This document shows, piece after piece, positions 25,870-34,176 of a stretch of 64,000 nt of DNA. This DNA is from Sporisorium sorghi (Eukaryota > Basidiomycota > Ustilaginomycetes > Ustilaginales > Ustilaginaceae). The stretch covers positions 124,001-188,000 of the forward strand of contig JALCCG010000001.1 in assembly GCA_023212695.1 (NCBI GenBank), given 5' to 3'. Numbering within the stretch: position 1 is the first letter of the stretch; each line of letters begins with the position of its first letter. The notes beneath the pieces are model-generated. The model saw only the letters and a list, made by a program, of their open reading frames with translations, was not told where the DNA came from and ran no database searches. The translations under genes were made by a program, and so were the position numbers.

Positions 25870-26283
25870 ATGAGAGCAAGCATATCCGTATTGACACTTG
25901 GCGTTGATGATCTTGAGCGCTCACTAAAGTTTTATCGGGATGGGCTCGGTCTTCCGACCGAAGGGATCATGGGGACTGAATTTGAGCATGGAGCGGTAGC
26001 GTTCTTTGACCTGCAAGCGGGCGTGAAGCTGGCGATATGGAATCGCAAAGACCTGTCGATTGAAGCGAATGTTCCTTTGTCTCCTGTGAGTTCCTCAGAG
26101 TTAACCATCGGACACAATGTGGGCAGCAAGGAAGAAGTGGATGAGGTGATGGAGCAAGCCAAAAGGGCGGGAGCTGCGATTACCGTGCCGACACAAGACA
26201 CATTATGGGGAGGATACTCCGGTCATTTTCTCGATCCGGACGGACATCTCTGGGAGGTTTGCTGGAATCCTAATTGGGCTTGA
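25870..26283 (+). CDS. VOC-superfamily (glyoxalase-like) protein
   Basis: A 137-aa VOC protein. ISVLTLGVDDLERSLKFYRDGLGLPTEGI is the standard first repeat, and WGGYSGHFLDPDGHLWEVCWNPNW the conserved end of the second, with Glu of 'WEV' a usual metal ligand. ATG 25870 has an ideal AGGAGG eight bases upstream; earlier in-frame ATGs (25840) lack it. Substrate unknown. It is followed by the purine riboswitch region of the next gene. Confidence 0.85.
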   Translation: MRASISVLTLGVDDLERSLKFYRDGLGLPTEGIMGTEFEHGAVAFFDLQAGVKLAIWNRKDLSIEANVPLSPVSSSELTIGHNVGSKEEVDEVMEQAKRAGAAITVPTQDTLWGGYSGHFLDPDGHLWEVCWNPNWA

Positions 26284-26353
26284 CTATGTTGTAAGGGATA
26301 TGATAAATTAATCATCGATTGTTGCGCAACGGAACTGAATATTTGAATTTGAA

Positions 26354-26414
26354 TGTATAACCTCATTAATATGGTCTGAGGGTCTCTACCAGGAACCGTA
26401 AAATCCTGATTACA
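26354..26414 (+). ncRNA. Purine riboswitch aptamer, adenine type
   Basis: The conserved purine aptamer is complete: TATAACC, P2 CCTCA/TGAGG (26361-26365 / 26377-26381) with loop ATATGG, J2-3 GTCTCTACC, and P3 CAGGA/TCCTG (26390-26394 / 26404-26408). The base matching position 74 of the xpt numbering, which reads the ligand, is T (26410; GATTAC), so adenine rather than guanine should be bound. The 3' half overlaps the terminator arm (26401-26414). Adenine binding would therefore hold back the terminator and switch the gene on, as for B. subtilis pbuE. Confidence 0.93.
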
Positions 26415-26456
26415 GAAAATGTATCTCATTTTTTGTAATCGGGATTTATTTTTTTT
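26401..26456 (+). terminator. Riboswitch-controlled terminator of pbuE
   Basis: AAATCCTGATTACA (26401-26414) pairs with TGTAATCGGGATTT (26434-26447), one T-G pair, and an inner GAAAATG/CATTTT helix, followed by ATTTTTTTT. Its 5' arm is the 3' part of the aptamer, so both cannot form together. Confidence 0.92.
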
Positions 26457-26505
26457 GGTTGACTATAAGCAAATATGACTTCGAAGAAAGGGGATTTCAT
26501 TCCAG

Positions 26506-27669
26506 ATGAATCTGAAAGTATTAATTCTAGCGATTTCAACCATATCCGTGGGATTGGTAGAACTTATTGTTGGCGGAATTCTGCCGCTGATTGCAGATGA
26601 TTTAAACATTTCGCTTGGCACGGCAGGGCAATTGATTACGGTATTCGCATTGGTCTATGCGATTTCGGGACCGGTTCTCCTTGCACTTACGGCAAAGGTG
26701 GAACGCAAACGGCTCTATATCATTTCCTTATTTGTATTCTTCATCGGTAACTTGCTGGCGTACGTGAGCCCGAACTTTGTGCTGCTGATGGGTGCCAGAA
26801 TATTAACTGCTATGAGTACTGCTCTTATCATCGTCTTATCGCTTACGATTACAGCTAAAGTCGTTGAACCCGCACATCGGGCAAAAGCACTGGGCGTTAT
26901 CTATATGGGGATTAGCTCGTCATTGGTGCTTGGGGTGCCGCTTGGTATTTTAATCAGTGAAGCTTTTGGATGGAGAGTATTGTTCCTTGGCATCGGCATT
27001 CTGTCCATCGGTTCCATGGTGCTGATCTATATGTTCCTGGATCGGATCAAGCCTGAAAATGTAATACCGTTGTCTCAGCAGATCAAAGCGCTGGGCAAGT
27101 CCAAAATCGCTGGTGCCCATCTGGCGACCTTGTTTATGCTGGCAGGGCATTACACCATTTACGCTTATTTTACGCCATTTCTCGAATCGGAACTCGGCTT
27201 GACTCCGTACTGGATCAGTATCTGTTACTTCCTGTTCGGACTGTCGGCCGTTGGAGGCGGGGCGTTCGGAGGCGCACTTGCCGATCGGATCGGATCACAC
27301 AAGAGTATCGTGATTATCATCACTTCTTTTATCCTGGTGCTGTTCCTGCTGCCCTTCTCAACGTTCTCGATTGGTGTATTTTTAGTCGTGATGATGGTAT
27401 GGGGCGCATTAAGCTGGAGCCTGGCTCCGCCACTGCAAAATTACCTGATTCAAGTCGATCCCGCTTCGTCCGATATTCAGCAGAGCTTCAACAATTCCGC
27501 GCTGCAAATAGGAATCGCGATGGGATCAGCAATCGGAGGGCTCGTATTGGAACAGGGCGGCTCGGTTGCCAGCACGGCTTGGGTAGGCGGAGGAGTCGTT
27601 ATAGTGGCATTGGTCTGTGCTGTCTATTCCTTAACAAGACCTGCGCTGGCACTGAAGGCTGGCAAATAG
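26506..27669 (+). CDS. pbuE: Purine base/nucleoside efflux MFS transporter PbuE
   Basis: A 387-aa major facilitator with twelve membrane helices, of the DHA1 / PbuE-like group. The start [32 protein letters not shown] is typical of this group, and the helix 2-3 loop carries KVERKRLYI. PbuE exports hypoxanthine, adenine and related purines. The gene sits directly behind an adenine riboswitch and its terminator, which is independent support for the name. GAAAGGGG lies twelve bases before the ATG. It is monocistronic. Confidence 0.92.
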   Translation: MNLKVLILAISTISVGLVELIVGGILPLIADDLNISLGTAGQLITVFALVYAISGPVLLALTAKVERKRLYIISLFVFFIGNLLAYVSPNFVLLMGARILTAMSTALIIVLSLTITAKVVEPAHRAKALGVIYMGISSSLVLGVPLGILISEAFGWRVLFLGIGILSIGSMVLIYMFLDRIKPENVIPLSQQIKALGKSKIAGAHLATLFMLAGHYTIYAYFTPFLESELGLTPYWISICYFLFGLSAVGGGAFGGALADRIGSHKSIVIIITSFILVLFLLPFSTFSIGVFLVVMMVWGALSWSLAPPLQNYLIQVDPASSDIQQSFNNSALQIGIAMGSAIGGLVLEQGGSVASTAWVGGGVVIVALVCAVYSLTRPALALKAGK

Positions 27670-27695
27670 TCTATGATGTAATTGATTGTTATCAA

Positions 27696-27724
27696 AGCAG
27701 TTGTCATCATGGCAGCTGTTTTTT
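27696..27724 (+). terminator. Terminator of pbuE
   Basis: CAGTTGTC (27698-27705) pairs with GGCAGCTG (27711-27718) with two G-T pairs; TTTTTT follows. Confidence 0.7.
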
Positions 27725-27801
27725 AACATCCTCGCTCCAAAAAAAGCAGGTGCCTATTTAACCATTGCTTGTTATCGAGATAATCGAACGAATTCTGACT
27801 G

Positions 27802-27833
27802 AGAGGGCGCTTAAACAGCAAGTCCTCTTTTTT
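27802..27833 (+). terminator. Second terminator upstream of the MarR unit
   Basis: AGAGGGC (27802-27808) pairs with GTCCTCT (27822-27828) with one G-T pair; TTTTTT follows. It isolates the next promoter from upstream readthrough. Confidence 0.55.
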
Positions 27834-27849
27834 AAAAATTAATCCCTTC

Positions 27850-27878
27850 TTGACAGGTGTCATTAATTGGTTTAATCT
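27850..27878 (+). promoter_or_regulatory. Promoter with overlapping palindrome upstream of the marR-sulfotransferase unit
   Basis: TTGACA (27850-27855) and TAATCT (27873-27878) are 17 bases apart. The -35 lies within a perfect inverted repeat TGACA-GG-TGTCA (27851-27862), a plausible operator. The MarR gene starts about 240 bases downstream. Confidence 0.5.
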
Positions 27879-28118
27879 AAGCGACAAGCAATTCATTTAG
27901 CCATCATTAAATGATTATTCATTATCTCAGTATTAAACAATATGATCAGCCGATTGGTCCACCAAAGGCTCCTGTTTACTGTTTTTCGTGATTGCAGCGA
28001 GAAGCGTAAATAGGGGCCTTTCTGTATATTCATAACGACCACACCAGGTTGTAGTGAGAACAAACCCATAGGCTGATAGGTTGGCATACGGAGGTGTATG
28101 ACCCGGGAGAGGAGCAGC

Positions 28119-28661
28119 ATGGAAGAGAAGGATTGGGCATTGCTGGAGGAAGCCGATTGGCATTTTCGCAGGATGGTTCGCAGATTCGTGAAGGAGCGCG
28201 ACAAAATATCAGTGGAAGGCATTTCGTTACCTGGCCTGTTGATTCTAAATACGATACATCGTGATGGGGAACAGAGACTGGGCGAGTTAGCGGAACAGCT
28301 GGATTTCACATCCGGGGCGGTCACGGCTTTATGTGACAAACTCGAGGCTGGCGGGTTGGCGGTTAGAAGGCGGAGCCAGACCGACCGGAGATCGATTGCG
28401 CTTGCCATCACGAATGCGGGAAGAGAGATGCTGAAGCGTAACGAAAACATGGGCGGGTATATGATTGAAGTCATTTTCGGGGCGTTCTCGCAAGAGGAGT
28501 TAAGCGATCAAATCGCTTTTTTTAAACAGCTGAATGATCGTCTGGAAGGATTTGCGGACTCCGTACTCGGGCAGACCCATTCAGCTGATAAGTCATTCGC
28601 AGACATTTCACAGACAAACGTAAGCCATCCGAAGCGTACGAACAAATTTATCTCTTATTGA
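28119..28661 (+). CDS. MarR-family transcriptional regulator
   Basis: A 180-aa winged-helix regulator of the MarR family. The DNA-binding part is QRLGELAEQLDFTSGAVTALCDKLEAGGLAVRR and the wing is SQTDRRSIALAITNAG, both canonical. Helices before and after form the dimer interface; a 25-residue polar tail follows. I choose ATG 28119 after AGAGGAG; ATG 28098 after GGAGG (three-base spacing) would add seven residues. The arylsulfotransferase gene begins 36 bases later on the same strand, so it probably controls that operon, perhaps in response to an aromatic compound (inference from family). Confidence 0.85.
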   Translation: MEEKDWALLEEADWHFRRMVRRFVKERDKISVEGISLPGLLILNTIHRDGEQRLGELAEQLDFTSGAVTALCDKLEAGGLAVRRRSQTDRRSIALAITNAGREMLKRNENMGGYMIEVIFGAFSQEELSDQIAFFKQLNDRLEGFADSVLGQTHSADKSFADISQTNVSHPKRTNKFISY

Positions 28662-28697
28662 ATCTATTCATTAATCAACGAAAGGGAGTAGAGAACG

Positions 28698-30152
28698 ATG
28701 GGACATCCGACGATTTATCCAACAGGCACAACGGTATATAACCCTGCAAAGGCATGGAGCGGTTACACGATCTATCAAGCGGCGGAGACAGGTGCGCTCT
28801 TAATCGACATGAATGGCAGGGAGGTTCATTTGTGGAAAGGACTACGGGGGTTTCCGAATAAGCTGTTCCCGGGAGGGTATGTCCTTGGCAGTACATCCGA
28901 GCGTGATCCGAAATACGGATTTCAGGATGAGACCAATCTGGTGCAGGTGGACTGGGACGGCAATATCGTCTGGAAGTTTGATCGCTATGAATACATAGAG
29001 GACCCCGGACATCCGGCTCAGTGGATGGCTCGCCAGCATCATGACTACCAGCGTGAGGGGAATCCCGTCGGTTATTATGTTCCGGGGCAAGAACCGAAGG
29101 TAGATTCCGGTAACACCCTTATTCTGGCGCATAAAAATGTGAAGCGTTCCGATATATCCGATATTGAGCTGCTCGATGACACGATTATCGAAGTGGATTG
29201 GGAAGGAAACGTAATCTGGGAGTGGGCGGTCAGCGACCACTTCCATGAGCTCGGATTTGATGAGGATGCCAAGCTGGCATTATCCCGTGATCCCAATACC
29301 CGTGGCTTCGGTGCCCACGCAGGGGACTGGATGCACATCAATTCGGCCTCGGTGCTCGGCCCTAACAAGTTCTATGACGCAAGAGACGAACGGTTCCATC
29401 CCGACAATATCATCTGGGACGCACGGGAGAGCAATATCATTGCCATCATTGATAAAAGCACCGGGAATATCGTGTGGAGACTTGGCCCCGACTATTCAAC
29501 CGCGGAAACCAAGCATATCGGCTGGATCATCGGCCAGCATCATGCCCATCTCATTCCGAAGGGCCTTCCGGGAGAAGGCAACATCCTGATCTTCGACAAC
29601 GGCGGCTGGGGCGGGTATGGACGGCCAAACCCCGAATCGGAGGATGGGTTGAAAATCGCCCGTCGCGACCATTCCCGCATTCTGGAGATTAACCCGGTCA
29701 CTTTGGAGATTGAATGGCAGTATACACCAACAGAGGCCGGCTTTCAGGCTCCGCTCGATTCTTATCGCTTCTACAGCCCCTATATCAGTTCGGCCCAGCG
29801 GCTTCCGAATGGCAACACATTGATAACCGAAGGCGCAGACGGTCGGATATTCGAAGTGACAAGAGAATTTGAGCTGGTGTGGGAATATATCTCTCCTTAT
29901 AAGAACAGCCGCAACTCCAACATGGTGTATCGAGCTTACCGGGTTCCATATGAATGGGTGCCTCAGCTCGATTTGCCTGTGGAAACGGAAATCGTGCCGA
30001 TCGATGTTGCCGATTACCGCCTTCCGGGCGCGGCGCCCAGAGGTGCCGTAACCAGTGTGGAGGTTGAGGGTACGATCTCGTATGGAGAAGGCGCGCTTTG
30101 CGTAGCCCGAAGGGATGAAGTCGTGCAGAAAGAAAGGGATCGCGATGAATAG
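28698..30152 (+). CDS. Arylsulfotransferase (ASST)-family protein
   Basis: A 484-aa beta-propeller protein of the ASST family, which transfers sulfate between aryl sulfate esters and phenols without PAPS. Repeats of the type DWDGNIVWKFDR, DWEGNVIWEWAV, STGNIVWRLGP and ITEGADGRIFEVT mark the propeller blades. Conserved histidine-rich patches (MARQHHDYQ, GDWMHINSA, GQHHAHLIP) likely include the catalytic His. Unlike the periplasmic E. coli enzyme it has no signal peptide, so it should act in the cytoplasm. Its stop overlaps the next gene by 8 bases. Linkage to a sulfonate-type ABC transporter supports a role in sulfur or aryl-sulfate use. Confidence 0.85.
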   Translation: MGHPTIYPTGTTVYNPAKAWSGYTIYQAAETGALLIDMNGREVHLWKGLRGFPNKLFPGGYVLGSTSERDPKYGFQDETNLVQVDWDGNIVWKFDRYEYIEDPGHPAQWMARQHHDYQREGNPVGYYVPGQEPKVDSGNTLILAHKNVKRSDISDIELLDDTIIEVDWEGNVIWEWAVSDHFHELGFDEDAKLALSRDPNTRGFGAHAGDWMHINSASVLGPNKFYDARDERFHPDNIIWDARESNIIAIIDKSTGNIVWRLGPDYSTAETKHIGWIIGQHHAHLIPKGLPGEGNILIFDNGGWGGYGRPNPESEDGLKIARRDHSRILEINPVTLEIEWQYTPTEAGFQAPLDSYRFYSPYISSAQRLPNGNTLITEGADGRIFEVTREFELVWEYISPYKNSRNSNMVYRAYRVPYEWVPQLDLPVETEIVPIDVADYRLPGAAPRGAVTSVEVEGTISYGEGALCVARRDEVVQKERDRDE

Positions 30153-31161
30153 AAGCCGACATATTTGGAAGCGTTGGTGTGTTCTGCTGCTGGGTACAAT
30201 TCTCGCCACCAGCGTACTTGGTGCTTGCGGAAACGCCTCAGGCGATCAGCAAGGAAGCCGCCTCAAACTGAAAATCGCCGATATCTCCACAAATACCGTA
30301 TTTCGGGTGGCAAAAAACAAAGGGATCTTCGAGAAGCATGGAATTGATGCGGAACTGGTAAACTTCGCCACGCCGGCAGAAGGCGTTAACTCCTTGTTCA
30401 TCAAGCAGGTGGACGTGGCATTCGGAGCTGATTTTCCACTTCTGAATGCTGTCAGCAAAGGCGATTACTCGATATTTGCTTCATCCGGGACAGCGACGGA
30501 TCTGAGTGCAAGTGAATGGAAGCTGTTCGTTCGTCAAGAAATCGGCAGTGCAGCTGACCTGAAGGGTAAAAAGCTAAGCTTCTCCAGGGGGACGTTCGTG
30601 CCTTATCTATGGGACGTTTACCTTGGGGAAAACGGGGTTGCCCTGTCCGATGTGGAGTTAATCGGACAAGGAGGGTTTGACGAAGCCTACGTAGCGCTCA
30701 AAAAAGGCGAGATTGACGCGGCTTGGGTATACGGTGCAGTGCTGAACGAGAAGTTTGGCGCACTTGCGGAAGCGAAAGAGCTGTCGGATATGTCGAAGAC
30801 CCCGGTACGGCTCGGAACAGGACTGATCGCTTCAAACGAGCTGCTGGAGGGCCATAGGGAAGTTTTCGTCCAGTTTCTGAAGGCGCTGGATGAAGCATCG
30901 ATTTATGCCCAGGCCCATCCGGAGGAAACCGCCGACATCATGTATGAGGAAGTCAAGCAGCCGAGAGAAGCCACCTTAAAGGATCTGCCAAAGAATCCAT
31001 GGAAGCTTGGATTTACGGATAAGGCCTATGCAGGATTACAGGGCCAGAAGGATTATATGGTAGCTAACGGGATAATCGAGCAAGATTTTGAGCTGAACGA
31101 TAAATTGAATTTGGATTTGGTAAGAGAAGCATTCCCGGAACGTGTAATCGATTTAAAGTAA
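30145..31161 (+). CDS. ABC transporter substrate-binding lipoprotein, SsuA/TauA/NMT1-like
   Basis: A 338-aa extracytoplasmic solute-binding lipoprotein. The lipobox is VLGAC (Cys about residue 26) after a hydrophobic segment. The rest resembles the aliphatic sulfonate/nitrate/taurine (SsuA-NMT1) fold: NTVFRVAKNKGIFEKHGID, VDVAFGADFPLL, DLKGKKLSFSRGTF and KKGEIDAAWVYG. ATG 30145 follows AAGGGA and overlaps the arylsulfotransferase stop. It is followed by ATPase and permease, forming a complete importer. A sulfur-containing aromatic or aliphatic substrate is inferred from the neighbour. Confidence 0.85.
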   Translation: MNRSRHIWKRWCVLLLGTILATSVLGACGNASGDQQGSRLKLKIADISTNTVFRVAKNKGIFEKHGIDAELVNFATPAEGVNSLFIKQVDVAFGADFPLLNAVSKGDYSIFASSGTATDLSASEWKLFVRQEIGSAADLKGKKLSFSRGTFVPYLWDVYLGENGVALSDVELIGQGGFDEAYVALKKGEIDAAWVYGAVLNEKFGALAEAKELSDMSKTPVRLGTGLIASNELLEGHREVFVQFLKALDEASIYAQAHPEETADIMYEEVKQPREATLKDLPKNPWKLGFTDKAYAGLQGQKDYMVANGIIEQDFELNDKLNLDLVREAFPERVIDLK

Positions 31162-31174
31162 GGAGATGAAGGCG

Positions 31175-31951
31175 ATGAGAGCCGTGTCAAGTCAGAATGA
31201 AATCCATATCGAACGGTTGAATAAGAGCTACGCACTGCCCACAGCCGGTGATTTGCATTATATTATCCAGAATGTCAATCTGGCGGTAAAGGGCGGAGAA
31301 TTCTTTGTTCTGCTGGGTCCGAGCGGGTGTGGAAAGTCAACGCTGCTCAGTCTGATTGCGGGCTTCGTATCCAAGACCTCCGGTCAAGTGAGAGTGGGGG
31401 AGAAGGAGGTGGAGCGCCCGGGCCAAGACCGCGCGGTTGTATTCCAGCAGGCAGATTCTTCGTTGTTTCCATGGCTTACCGTTAGAGAAAATGTGGAATT
31501 TGGTCTCCGCATGAAACGAATTCCTGTGGCGAAGAGAAAGGAAATATCCAATCAATTCATCTCGCTGGTGGGGCTTTCAGGCCATGAGAGCAAGTATCCA
31601 AGAGAGCTGTCGGGCGGGATGAAACAGCGCGTTCAGCTCGCTCGGGTACTATCCAATGATCCCGCAATTCTGCTCATGGATGAACCCTTCGGTGCATTGG
31701 ATGCCATGACAAGGCGAACGATGCAGCGGGAATTGGTGCGGATATGGCAGGACACGGACAAAACCGTTATCTTCGTGACGCATGATATCCAGGAGGCGCT
31801 TCTGATGGGGGGACGAATCGGCATCATGTCAGCGGGTCCATCCTCCCGAATAACGGACATCTACGAGGTGCGGCTTGCCTATCCGAGAGACTTGTCAGAT
31901 CCCGGCTTTCATAAGCTGTACAACCAAATCCAATCGCACTTTGATGAGTAG
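31175..31951 (+). CDS. ABC transporter ATP-binding protein, SsuB/TauB-like
   Basis: A 258-aa ABC ATPase driving the importer. Walker A is GPSGCGKST, the Q-loop lies in VFQQADSSLFPWLTV, the signature is LSGGMKQR, Walker B is ILLMDEPFGALDA and the H-loop VTHDIQEAL. This pattern is typical of nitrate/sulfonate/taurine ATPases. ATG 31175 has AAGGAG nine bases upstream; the in-frame ATG at 31166 is too close to it. The permease gene follows after 18 bases. Confidence 0.9.
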   Translation: MRAVSSQNEIHIERLNKSYALPTAGDLHYIIQNVNLAVKGGEFFVLLGPSGCGKSTLLSLIAGFVSKTSGQVRVGEKEVERPGQDRAVVFQQADSSLFPWLTVRENVEFGLRMKRIPVAKRKEISNQFISLVGLSGHESKYPRELSGGMKQRVQLARVLSNDPAILLMDEPFGALDAMTRRTMQRELVRIWQDTDKTVIFVTHDIQEALLMGGRIGIMSAGPSSRITDIYEVRLAYPRDLSDPGFHKLYNQIQSHFDE

Positions 31952-31969
31952 AGGGAAGGTGAAGACCAC

Positions 31970-32746
31970 ATGAGCAACAGACTAAAAAATGGGTTGCTGC
32001 ACATCCTGTTCTGGATGGCCGGACTTGGGATATGGCAGCTGCTGTCCCTTGTGTACGGACCCGAAATTCTGCCGGGACCGATCTATACTGCGAAAGGCGG
32101 ATACGAACTATTGATGGATGGCACCTTGTTACAGTACATCGGAATCAGTTCATACCGGGTGCTGCTCGGGTGGACGCTTGGGAGTCTGATCGCGATCCCG
32201 GCTGGACTGGTTATCGGGAAGGTTGGGGCGATTCGGGCCTTTGCGGAACCCTTCCTTAATTTCATCCGGTTCATTCCACCAATTGCATTCATCACTTTGT
32301 TCCTGGTCTGGTTCGGGATTGGGGAGACATCCAAAGTCATGCTTATTCTGTATGCGACCTTCTTCATTGTGGTCCTGAACACGTTGACCGGAGTCTTGTC
32401 AGTGGAAGAGGATAAGATAAGGTCCGCCCGCAGCATGGGTGCTTCGGAGTGGCAGATAGTGCTTCATGTGATCATACCTGCAACGGTACCGTACATGTTC
32501 ACCGGCATTCGGCTTGCGATGGGAACATCGTTCATGGCCATTATCGGAGCAGAGATGATTGCTTCCAATGAAGGAGTGGGTTATCTGATCTGGAATTCAC
32601 GTTTGTTCTTCCGTACGGACTGGATCTTTGTCGGACTGATCTGCCTCGGATTCATGGGATTCCTGACAGATCGTGCTGTCGGATTGCTGGGGCGAAAGCT
32701 ATTGTCCCGATACGGCGTAGTCAGCGCAAATTCATTGCGACGGTAA
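31970..32746 (+). CDS. ABC transporter permease, SsuC/TauC-like
   Basis: A 258-aa membrane component with about six helices. The EAA loop AARSMGASEWQIVLHVIIPAT contacts the ATPase, and FVGLICLGFMGFLTDRAV near the end is typical of the sulfonate/nitrate permease family. Ribosome binding site GAAGGTG. It is the last gene of the marR-sulfotransferase-ABC unit and is followed by a strong terminator. Confidence 0.9.
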   Translation: MSNRLKNGLLHILFWMAGLGIWQLLSLVYGPEILPGPIYTAKGGYELLMDGTLLQYIGISSYRVLLGWTLGSLIAIPAGLVIGKVGAIRAFAEPFLNFIRFIPPIAFITLFLVWFGIGETSKVMLILYATFFIVVLNTLTGVLSVEEDKIRSARSMGASEWQIVLHVIIPATVPYMFTGIRLAMGTSFMAIIGAEMIASNEGVGYLIWNSRLFFRTDWIFVGLICLGFMGFLTDRAVGLLGRKLLSRYGVVSANSLRR

Positions 32747-32769
32747 AGAGATGGCTTCATATACAACGT

Positions 32770-32798
32770 AACGCACCCTCTATCAGAGGGTGCGTTTT
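32770..32798. terminator. Bidirectional terminator
   Basis: AACGCACCCTC pairs with GAGGGTGCGTT around TATCA; TTTT on the plus strand. It separates convergent operons. Confidence 0.88.
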
Positions 32799-32823
32799 GC
32801 GTTTATGAAATTCACACTCACTG

Positions 32824-33384
32824 TTACTTGGGATAATGGATAACCATGCTCAAGCGATTCATGGAATCGCCGGAATTGTGGTAAACATGGGGCTTGTCTG
32901 CTGTGAATCGAATCGCTTCACCGTGGCCCACTGTATATTCTTGGTTATCGATGCGCACCGTAAGTTCTCCTTGGAATACGGTGATAAACTCCTCAGTACC
33001 CTCGATATGGGACTCGGCGGTAAGATAACCGCCCTTGTCCATTTCGAGGGAATACATCTCAAAGCGCCGTCCGTCCTCAAAAGGGAAATGCGGATAAATC
33101 CGAATCCTTCCATTATCTTCTATTAGTGCCTGCGCATCATCCCTTGATACCACGACTGTATTCGAGTAGGGTTCATGGATCAGGGAAGTGAATGAAAGCT
33201 TCAGCCCGTTCGCAATCTTCCATACGGTTGTGATGGAGGGACTGGATTCGCCGCGTTCAATCTGCCCCAGCATGGTCTTGCTGATTCCGGTCAGTTCCGC
33301 GACTTTATCCAGACTCAGCTTTCTTTGCTCTCTGAGATTCTTCAAATTATGAGCCAATATAAGATGAATGGGTTTCAACGTCAT
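32824..33384 (-). CDS. XRE-family regulator with C-terminal cupin domain
   Basis: A 186-aa regulator. Residues about 8-65 form an XRE/Cro helix-turn-helix (LDKVAELTGISKTMLGQIERGESSPSITTVWKIANGL). Residues about 105-185 form a cupin (EEFITVFQGELTVRI, then HGEAIRFTADKPHVYHNSG), which usually binds a small effector. Such XRE-cupin proteins control amino acid or polyamine metabolism genes. It is divergent to a LysE exporter, with two palindromic sites between them, so it probably regulates that exporter and itself. ATG 33384 is chosen over an overlapping TTG. Confidence 0.88.
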   Translation of the reverse strand: MTLKPIHLILAHNLKNLREQRKLSLDKVAELTGISKTMLGQIERGESSPSITTVWKIANGLKLSFTSLIHEPYSNTVVVSRDDAQALIEDNGRIRIYPHFPFEDGRRFEMYSLEMDKGGYLTAESHIEGTEEFITVFQGELTVRIDNQEYTVGHGEAIRFTADKPHVYHNSGDSMNRLSMVIHYPK

Positions 33385-33408
33385 CAACCACCTTCGTATA
33401 CATATTGT

Positions 33409-33458
33409 GCGTTATAACATACTTAATGTATAATCATAGCGTACGGACGTTATAACGT
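33409..33458. promoter_or_regulatory. Paired palindromic operators between XRE-cupin and LysE genes
   Basis: Two copies of a GTTATAAC palindrome occur with centres 38 bases apart: GCGTTATAACAT (33409-33420) and the perfect ACGTTATAACGT (33447-33458). Flanking GTAC/ATAC bases are shared. Their position in the divergent control region suggests binding by the XRE-cupin regulator. Confidence 0.65.
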
Positions 33459-33504
33459 ACACTTCATTACATTATATCATACATACAAGAAAGGGGTGGG
33501 TAGT

Positions 33505-34092
33505 TTGTTTATCGTTCCGCTGTTGACCTATGCGATTGTCGCTTCATTCACGCCAGGTCCCAACAACATCATTTCAATGACCAACGCACGAAGTCATGGT
33601 TTTAGAAAAACGCTGCAATTTATAGGTGGGGTAGCTGCCGGATGTTTGGTCATTATGCTGCTCTCCAGTTATTTCAATCTGGTATTATATCAATTCATCC
33701 CGAAGATCCAATTCGTAATGAATATCATTGGATGTCTGTATATGCTCTATCTGGCCGTAAAAATCATACGCAGCCAACCACAGGAGCGGGGCGATAAGGA
33801 GGAGGGCTTTAACAGCTTTTTCTTCGGATTCGTCTTCCAGTTCATCAATCCCAAGGTCATTTTATACGGAATTACGGCGATTTCAACATTCGTTATTCCT
33901 TTCTATTCATCGCATGCCCATCTGGTATTATTCTCGGTGATACTCACGCTGGTCGGCCTCTGCGCTAACATGACCTGGGCATTATGCGGTTCGCTGTTTC
34001 AGAGCCTTTTGTCCCGATATGAACGCCCATTCAATATACTTATGGGGCTGCTTCTGATTTATAGCGCCTTTTCTGTCTTTACGGTGAGCTGA
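33505..34092 (+). CDS. LysE/RhtB-family amino acid exporter
   Basis: A 195-aa membrane protein with about six helices. The N-terminal LLTYAIVASFTPGPNNIISMTNARSHGFRK carries the family signature (PGPN). FQFINPKVILYGI is the second conserved segment. These proteins export amino acids or related metabolites. TTG 33505 is my start, eight bases after AAGGGG; a GTG at 33496 overlaps the ribosome binding site. It is divergent from the XRE-cupin regulator. Confidence 0.88.
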   Translation: MFIVPLLTYAIVASFTPGPNNIISMTNARSHGFRKTLQFIGGVAAGCLVIMLLSSYFNLVLYQFIPKIQFVMNIIGCLYMLYLAVKIIRSQPQERGDKEEGFNSFFFGFVFQFINPKVILYGITAISTFVIPFYSSHAHLVLFSVILTLVGLCANMTWALCGSLFQSLLSRYERPFNILMGLLLIYSAFSVFTVS

Positions 34093-34133
34093 TTTTGTCC
34101 TCAGTGACCATGATATTATCCCTGTGCTGGACG

Positions 34134-34171
34134 AAAAAAAGGCTTTACGAATCACGGATCCGCAAAGCCTT
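34134..34171 (-). terminator. Terminator of ldh
   Basis: Read on the minus strand, AAGGCTTT pairs with AAAGCCTT and is followed by TTTTTT, six bases after the ldh stop. Confidence 0.82.
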
Positions 34172-34176
34172 GGGCG

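Larger units (their letters stand above)
27670..28118. other. Intergenic region with two terminators and a promoter
   Basis: About 450 bases. Two terminators come first (27696-27724 and 27802-27833), then a promoter at 27850-27878. The 240 bases between that promoter and the MarR gene hold no gene I can support; they may form a long untranslated leader. Confidence 0.5.
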
